Both the position numbers and the translations under genes were made by a program. From assembly GCF_000980885.2 (NCBI RefSeq), contig NZ_LBDA02000039.1, forward strand, positions 124,001 through 188,000: DNA of 64,000 bases. Reading direction: 5' to 3'. The notes below the pieces were generated by a model. It did no database searches, was not told the DNA's origin, and was given only the letters and a program-made list of their open reading frames with translations. Positions 59,636 through 64,000 of this stretch are shown here, one piece after another; the stretch's first letter is position 1, and every line of letters starts with the position of its first letter. Origin of the DNA: Streptomyces malaysiense. Lineage in GTDB: Bacteria > Actinomycetota > Actinomycetes > Streptomycetales > Streptomycetaceae.

Positions 59636-60307
59636 ATGAGACGGGCTACCCGAAACGGTGTGATCGCCACCGTCGCCGCCTCCGGTGCGATGGCCCTGGC
59701 GTGGCCGGTGTCCGCCGCGTTCGCGGCCGACGGCGCGAGTGCCGACGGTGTCGCGGCCGGCTCGCCCGGCGTGATCTCCGGCAACAGCATCCAGCTGCCG
59801 GTGGACGTCCCGGTGAACGTGTGCGGCAACACGGTCGACGTGGTGGGGCTGCTCAACCCGGCCATGGGCAACGCGTGCGCGAACGAGACCGGTGCCGGCA
59901 CCGGTGGATCGGCCAACTCCGGCGGGGCCGCGGCCAACGGCACCGCCCAGCACTCCCCGGGAGTGATCTCGGGCAACGGTGTCCAGCTCCCCGTCGACCT
60001 GCCGGCGAACGTCAGCGGCGACAGCGTCAATGTGGTGGGGCTGCTCAACCCGGTCATGGGCAACACCTCCGTCAACGGCGGCGGTGAGACCCCGAGCCCG
60101 CCGGTGGCGCCCACCCCGACGCCACCGGCCCCCGTCAAGTCCCACCCGGCCGTCCCGCACACCCCGCGGCCCGCGCCGGAGCCGGTGACCGCCTCGCTGG
60201 CCCACACCGGTACGGACCTGACCGGTCCGGCGGCGGCCGGCAGCGCGGCGCTGCTGCTCGCGGGCACCGTCCTCTACCGCCGCTTCCACCCGACCCGTAC
60301 GCGCTGA
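59636..60307 (+). CDS. Long chaplin (two chaplin domains, sortase-anchored)
   Basis: A 223-residue surface protein of the ChpA/B/C class. It has a signal peptide (about 1-31), chaplin domain 1 at about 42-82 (SPGVISGNSIQLPVDVPVNV, with the Cys pair in NVCGN and GNACAN) and chaplin domain 2 at about 107-145 (SPGVISGNGVQLPVDLPANV). A Pro-rich wall spacer, sortase motif LAHTG near 190, a membrane helix (AAAGSAALLLAGTVLY) and a basic tail RRFHPTRTR follow. Chaplins form the hydrophobic amyloid coat of aerial hyphae. In domain 2 both conserved Cys are replaced by Ser (NVSGD, NTSVN). ATG at 59636 follows AGGAACCA. Confidence 0.92.
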   Translation: MRRATRNGVIATVAASGAMALAWPVSAAFAADGASADGVAAGSPGVISGNSIQLPVDVPVNVCGNTVDVVGLLNPAMGNACANETGAGTGGSANSGGAAANGTAQHSPGVISGNGVQLPVDLPANVSGDSVNVVGLLNPVMGNTSVNGGGETPSPPVAPTPTPPAPVKSHPAVPHTPRPAPEPVTASLAHTGTDLTGPAAAGSAALLLAGTVLYRRFHPTRTR

Positions 60308-60323
60308 CCCCCACCCTGTCCCA

Positions 60324-60387
60324 GGCCTCCACCGGCCACCGGGCCCCCACCGTCCGGCATACGACCGGACGCCGGCCCGGTGGAGCC
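60324..60387. terminator. Extended hairpin downstream of the chaplin gene
   Basis: Outer arms near CTCCACCGG (60327-60335) and CCGGTGGAG (60377-60385) enclose an inner perfect stem CGTCCGG (60351-60357) / CCGGACG (60365-60371) with loop CATACGA. It starts about 20 bases after the chaplin stop and likely terminates that transcript. From 60388 to 60875 I see no gene, only very GC-rich sequence with shadow frames. Confidence 0.6.
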
Positions 60388-60875
60388 TCGCGGCGAACGC
60401 CCGCACAGCGGCACCCCGACCCCTCGCAGCCCCGGAAGTACGGTGGCCCGGCGACGGACCCCGAAGGCACCGACGCGCACGCCACCGCCCGCGCGCGCCA
60501 TCGGCCTCGCCCGGCACCGGCCGCACGCGTACTTTTCCTCCGCGCCCCCGTTCCAGGTCTTCTTCGTCGCGCCGACCGCCCTCGGCCCCCGGTCGCCGTC
60601 CCGCTGCTGTCCGCGCGTCCGGCGGGCGTCCTGCCCGCGGCCCTCGTGACGGCCGCGGCCACCCCCGGTGTCCGGTACGTCCACCGGGCCTGGCCGTCCG
60701 GCCACCGCACCCGGTCGCCCTCGCCCCCGCGGTCCCGTCGGCGCGTGCGCTCGCCACCCCGCGGCCGGTGCCGACAGGCTGATCTCCCCGTGGTGCGAAG
60801 GCCGTTGATCCGCGAGGATGCTGCGGACGGGCCGTCCGGTACGGTGGCCGGCCCCCGACCCGACGGAGCGCACCG

Positions 60876-61730
60876 ATGATTTCTCCCGCCCCCCACGACC
60901 TCGTCGTCACCCGGGCCGGCCTCGACGACTGGCCGGTGATCAGCGGGTGGGCGGCGGCGGAGGGCTGGAACCCGGGACTCGCCGACGGACCCGCGTTCTT
61001 CGCCCAGGACCCCGAGGGCTTCTTCCTCGGCCGGATCGAGGGGGAACCGGTCTCGGCCGTCTCCGTCGTCAACTACGGCGCGGACTACGCCTTCCTCGGC
61101 TGCTACCTCGTCCGCCCCGAGCTGCGCGGCCACGGACACGGCCTCACCACCTGGAAGACCGCCCTGGCCCATGCCGGCACCCGCGCCGTCGGCCTCGACG
61201 GAGTCGTGGCCCAGCAGGACAACTACCGCCAGTCCGGCTTCCAGCTCGCCTACCGCACCGTCCGGTTCACCGGCACCGCCCTCACGGGGGACACCCCCGG
61301 TGGAGTCCGCCCGGCCGGGGCCGCCGACCTCGCCGCGATCACCGCCTACGACAGTGCCTGCTACCCCGCCGACCGGCCGCGCTTCCTCGCCCGGTGGCTC
61401 ACCACCCCGGGCCACCGCGCCGTCGTACGCCACCATGACGGGCGCCTCACCGGTTACGGCGTGATCCGCCCCGGCCACGACAGCCTGCGCGTCGGCCCGC
61501 TCTTCGCCGACACCGCCGAGGACGCCCGCGCCCTGTTCGCCGCGCTGGCCGCTGAGGCCGCCGGACGTGAACTCGCCATCGACGTGCCCGAGCCCAATGC
61601 CGCAGGCGTCGCCCTCGCCGAGGCCGCCGGACTTGCGCCCTCCTTCGAGACGGCGCGCATGTACACCGGACCCGTCCGTGCCCACGCCCAGGGCCGCGTC
61701 TTCGGCGTGACCACCCTCGAACTGGGCTGA
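60876..61730 (+). CDS. GNAT-family acetyltransferase with C-terminal GNAT-like half
   Basis: A 284-residue protein. The N-terminal GNAT domain (ISGWAAAEGWNPGLADGPAFF, then LGCYLVRPELRGHGHGLTTWKTAL, residues about 17-105) has acetyl-CoA loop RGHGHG. The C-terminal half (VRPAGAADLAAITAYDSACYPADRPRFLARWL, GYGVIRPG, LRVGPLFADTAEDARALF) matches the YitH/HolE-type extension (DUF1248-like) common in actinomycetes. ATG at 60876 follows CGGAGCG. The substrate is unknown; the W-N-P-G signature is typical of this subgroup. Confidence 0.82.
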   Translation: MISPAPHDLVVTRAGLDDWPVISGWAAAEGWNPGLADGPAFFAQDPEGFFLGRIEGEPVSAVSVVNYGADYAFLGCYLVRPELRGHGHGLTTWKTALAHAGTRAVGLDGVVAQQDNYRQSGFQLAYRTVRFTGTALTGDTPGGVRPAGAADLAAITAYDSACYPADRPRFLARWLTTPGHRAVVRHHDGRLTGYGVIRPGHDSLRVGPLFADTAEDARALFAALAAEAAGRELAIDVPEPNAAGVALAEAAGLAPSFETARMYTGPVRAHAQGRVFGVTTLELG

Positions 61731-61781
61731 GCGGGTATTCGCGTTGCCGCGCCCCCGTCCCGCGTGATCGGGTGGGCCGCC

Positions 61782-62567
61782 ATGGACAAGACTCTTATCC
61801 TCGCCCAGTACGACCGTGACCTGCGCGAACACGCCGTCCCCGACGGGCCCGGCGCCCGCGTCGAACGCGTCGGGGAGGTGGTGCGGCAACTCGCCGACGC
61901 GCACGGCTGGAACGGCGTCCTCTGGTCCGGCCTCGACGAGGCGGACGCGGACGCGGCCATCCAGGAGCAGATCGCCGCCTTCACCGCCCTCGGCCACGAC
62001 TTCGAGTGGAAGCTCCACAGTCACGACCGGCCCGCCGACCTCGGCTCCCGGCTCACCGCGGCCGGGTTCCGGGCCGAGCCGGCCGAGACGCTGATGGTCG
62101 GTGAGATCGACCGGCTCGACCTGGACGCCCGGCTCCCCGAGGGGGTACGGCTGACGGAGGTCGTGGACGAGGCGGGCGTCGACCTGTTCGTCGAGGCGCA
62201 CGAGAAGGCGTTCGGCACGGACGGCACCCGGATGCGCCGGCGGCTGCTCGACCGGCTGGCCGCCGATCCGGACGCGTTGGTGGCCGTCGTCGCGCTGGCC
62301 GGGACGGAAACCGTCAGCGCCGCCCGGATGGAACTGGTGCCCGGTACCCCGTTCGCCGGCCTGTGGGGCGGCGGCACCGCGGAGCCGTGGCGGGGCCGGG
62401 GCCTGTACCGCGCCCTCGTCGCCCACCGCGCCCGGATCGCCGCCGCTCGCGGCTGCCGCTACCTCCAGGTCGACGCCTCACCCATGAGCCGCCCCATCCT
62501 GGAACGGCTCGGCTTCCTCGCGCTGAGCGTCACGACCCCGTATCTCTACGAGACCAAGGGAAGTTGA
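61782..62567 (+). CDS. GNAT-family N-acetyltransferase
   Basis: A 261-residue protein. The first 110 residues lack motifs (possibly a degenerate GNAT half: GHDFEWKLHSHDRPADLGSRL). The C-terminal domain has VDLFVEAHEKAFG, the acetyl-CoA strand FAGLWGGGTAEPWRGRGLYRALVAHR near 200-222, with W-RGRGLY as the pyrophosphate loop, and YLQVDASPMSRPILERLGF. ATG at 61782, with no clear Shine-Dalgarno. It is 51 bases after the previous GNAT gene, so both may be on one transcript. The substrate is unknown. Confidence 0.8.
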   Translation: MDKTLILAQYDRDLREHAVPDGPGARVERVGEVVRQLADAHGWNGVLWSGLDEADADAAIQEQIAAFTALGHDFEWKLHSHDRPADLGSRLTAAGFRAEPAETLMVGEIDRLDLDARLPEGVRLTEVVDEAGVDLFVEAHEKAFGTDGTRMRRRLLDRLAADPDALVAVVALAGTETVSAARMELVPGTPFAGLWGGGTAEPWRGRGLYRALVAHRARIAAARGCRYLQVDASPMSRPILERLGFLALSVTTPYLYETKGS

Positions 62568-62574
62568 CGGTAGG

Positions 62575-62838
62575 TCAACGACGTGCCCTCGCTCGATCGA
62601 GTGCGCTGATCCCCACCGCCGCCAGGGCGATCTGGATGAGCCACTCGATCCAGTCGGGCCCCTTGGTGTCGGCGACCCCGATCCCCGCCGCGATCGCGGA
62701 GCCGATCAGCGCGGCCACGATGCCGACGACGATGGTCCACAGCACCCCGATGTGCTGCCGTCCCGGCACGACCAGCCGGCCGAGCACACCGATGATCAGG
62801 CCGATGACGATCGCGCTGATGATGCCTGAAATCTCCAT
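62575..62838 (-). CDS. GlsB/YeaQ/YmgE-family small membrane protein
   Basis: An 87-residue protein with three predicted membrane helices: ISAIVIGLIIGVLGRLVVPG, IGVLWTIVVGIVAALIGSAIAAGIG and WLIQIALAAVGISAL. The pattern GxIxxGLxxGxxxRxxxPG and the central glycine-rich helix are those of the transglycosylase-associated GlsB/YeaQ family, linked to envelope stress. ATG at 62838 follows AGGGGTGGAG; a GTG two codons upstream is an alternative. It converges on the GNAT gene with 7 bases between stops. Confidence 0.85.
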   Translation of the reverse strand: MEISGIISAIVIGLIIGVLGRLVVPGRQHIGVLWTIVVGIVAALIGSAIAAGIGVADTKGPDWIEWLIQIALAAVGISALDRARARR

Positions 62839-62972
62839 CTCCACCCCTCTTCACGGCGTAATCCCGTCCCTGGAGAAGGTGCCCGCTGCGGGCGCGTGCA
62901 GTCCGGCCCGCTTTATTGCCGGGTCTTTCTGTTCATCCGGGCTTCATGCCATGTACCTTTCAAGCCATCGAC

Positions 62973-63004
62973 GCGTGTAGAACCCTCAAGCAGGTTCTAC
63001 GCGC
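62973..63004. promoter_or_regulatory. Strong inverted repeat upstream of the secreted-protein gene
   Basis: GCGTGTAGAACC (62973-62984) pairs with GGTTCTACGCGC (62993-63004), 12 bp with one wobble, around CTCAAGCA. The core GTAGAACC/GGTTCTAC is perfect. It lies 61-92 bases upstream of the ATG at 63065 and may be a palindromic operator or a 5'-leader hairpin. It is not a terminator of the preceding gene, which reads away. Confidence 0.5.
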
Positions 63005-63064
63005 GCAGACTTGGCGCCGCAACTCCTTCTCCCCACCCCACACCCCACAACGGAGGTTCGCCGG

Positions 63065-64000
63065 ATGCCCGGATCCCTGAGATCCCGACGCAGAGTCACC
63101 ACCGCGCTCGCCGGATTCGGCCTGCTCCTGACCGGAGCGGCCGTCCAGGTCGGTGCGAGCGCCCCCGCACAGGCGGCGACCACCCACCGCGTCCTGTTCG
63201 ACAACGCCCACGCCGAGACGGCCGGCAACGCCGACTGGGTCATCTCCACCAGCCAGCCCGACCCGCTCGGCCAGAACTCCGACCCGCAGTCCGAGACGGA
63301 CTGGACCGGCGCGCTCTCCTCCTGGGGGGTGGCGCTTCAGAAGACCGGCGACTACAGCCTGAAGACACTGCCTTCCGGCCAGAGCCTGACCTACGGCGGT
63401 TCGTCCGCCCAGGACCTGTCGAACTTCGACACGCTGGTCCTGCCGGAGCCCAACACGTTGTTCACGACCGCCGAGAAGAAGGCGATCATGAACTTCGTGA
63501 AGAACGGCGGCGGTCTGTTCATGATCTCCGACCACACCGGTGCCGACCGCAACAACGACGGCAACGACGCGGTCGAGATCCTCAACGACCTGATGACGAA
63601 CAACGGTGTCGACAACACCGACCCGTTCGGCTTCTCCATCGACTCGCTGGACATCAAGTCCGGCTACCCGGCGGCGATCAGCGACAGCACCGACCCGGTG
63701 CTGAACGGCTCCTTCGGCAAGGTCACCAACAGCCTGATCGCCGACGGCACGACCGCCACCCTCAAGCCCGCCGACAACTCGGCGGTCAAGGGCCTGGTCT
63801 ACCGCAGCGGCTACTCGGGCAACACCGGTGCCTTCTTCCTGACCAGCACCTTCGGCGCCGGCCGCGTCGCCTTCTGGGGCGACAGCTCCCCGATCGACGA
63901 CGGCACCGGCAGTTCCGGCAACACCCTGTACGACGGCTGGAACGACTCCGGCGCCACCAACGCCGCACTCGCCCTGAACGCCACCGCGTGGCTCGCCGGT
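63065..64000 (+). CDS. Secreted protein with GldG/DUF4350-like domain, 3' end beyond right edge
   Basis: The first 312 codons of an exported protein that continues past the window. A signal peptide with SRRRVTTALAGFGLLLTGAA and cleavage near SAPAQAA could be Sec or Tat. The mature part (RVLFDNAHAETAGNADWVIS, DLSNFDTLVLPEPNTLFTT, KKAIMNFVKNGGGLFMISDH, FFLTSTFGAGRVAFWGDSSP) has the class-I amidotransferase-like fold used for regulatory or binding roles (GldG/DUF4350 and trehalose-utilisation-like proteins); a Cys nucleophile is absent in the visible part. ATG at 63065 has GGAGG eight bases upstream. Downstream domains are unknown; an extracellular nuclease or hydrolase domain could follow. Confidence 0.75.
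   Translation, partial: MPGSLRSRRRVTTALAGFGLLLTGAAVQVGASAPAQAATTHRVLFDNAHAETAGNADWVISTSQPDPLGQNSDPQSETDWTGALSSWGVALQKTGDYSLKTLPSGQSLTYGGSSAQDLSNFDTLVLPEPNTLFTTAEKKAIMNFVKNGGGLFMISDHTGADRNNDGNDAVEILNDLMTNNGVDNTDPFGFSIDSLDIKSGYPAAISDSTDPVLNGSFGKVTNSLIADGTTATLKPADNSAVKGLVYRSGYSGNTGAFFLTSTFGAGRVAFWGDSSPIDDGTGSSGNTLYDGWNDSGATNAALALNATAWLAG

Noticed and set aside
60308..60875. Short + and - frames downstream of the chaplin gene
   Set aside because: No ribosome binding sites, Arg/Pro-rich shadow composition and no recognisable domains; treated as non-coding with a terminator.

Overview
The window is high-GC actinobacterial DNA, almost certainly from a Streptomyces chromosome. Four gene types support this: an NsdA/NsdB-type TPR regulator, a long sortase-anchored chaplin, an SsgA-like sporulation protein and an orphan DUF397 protein. 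Overlapping ATGA/GTGA stop-start junctions are frequent, and there are candidate leaderless promoters. I saw no rRNA, tRNA, CRISPR array, insertion sequence or prophage.

Region 1 (1-4748): the 5' part of a pyruvate dehydrogenase E1-alpha gene is translationally coupled to an acetyl-CoA synthetase gene. Next come a decayed CBS-BON gene (no start at its Shine-Dalgarno, half a CBS domain deleted, 3' frameshift), a frameshifted universal-stress-protein remnant and a GNAT acetyltransferase. This looks like the edge of an eroding stress or dormancy island. A stand-alone SDR dehydrogenase (5097-5864) follows.

Region 2 (5896-25061), the highlight: two leftward operons that look like an undescribed C7-cyclitol or pseudo-sugar pathway. 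The 13-gene operon begins with a sugar-phosphate cyclase of the 2-epi-5-epi-valiolone synthase type. It continues with a cupin, class III aminotransferase, three-part ABC-2 exporter, maltokinase-like kinase, GT5 glycogen-synthase-like glycosyltransferase, GlgC-like nucleotidyltransferase, ROK kinase, RmlD-like reductase, NUDIX hydrolase and HAD phosphatase. The second operon encodes a PfkB kinase, GMC oxidoreductase, aldo/keto reductase and a long radical SAM protein. Both operon heads carry AACTTGCTG-type repeats, which suggests common control. The enzyme set parallels acarbose/validamycin logic: cyclise sedoheptulose 7-phosphate, phosphorylate, oxidise or reduce, transaminate, activate as an NDP-derivative, glycosylate, export.

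Region 3 (25212-40237): a DUF2236 protein diverges from the cyclase, followed by a carotenoid-desaturase-like FAD enzyme and a CoA-ester catabolic region. The latter holds a nitronate-monooxygenase-like protein, three acyl-CoA synthetases, PaaK-type ligase, alpha/beta hydrolase, enoyl-CoA hydratase, DUF35 protein and two thiolase-fold proteins that lack the nucleophilic Cys. Two promoters here share one layout: CTGAC-n5-GTCAG, 7 nt, -35, 17 nt, -10.

Region 4 (40321-64000): mostly single-gene units. They comprise DUF397, a tandem universal stress protein, a conserved hypothetical, a secreted amidase, an APH-family kinase, the NsdA/B regulator, a PAS-PP2C phosphatase, an SsgA-like protein, a Tat-exported phospholipase C, a Gfo/Idh/MocA oxidoreductase, a BaeRF-family protein, asparagine synthetase, a secreted DUF4232 protein, a secreted peptidase, a long chaplin, two GNAT proteins, a YeaQ/GlsB membrane protein and the start of a secreted protein that runs off the right edge. 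Several genes here concern development or the cell surface.
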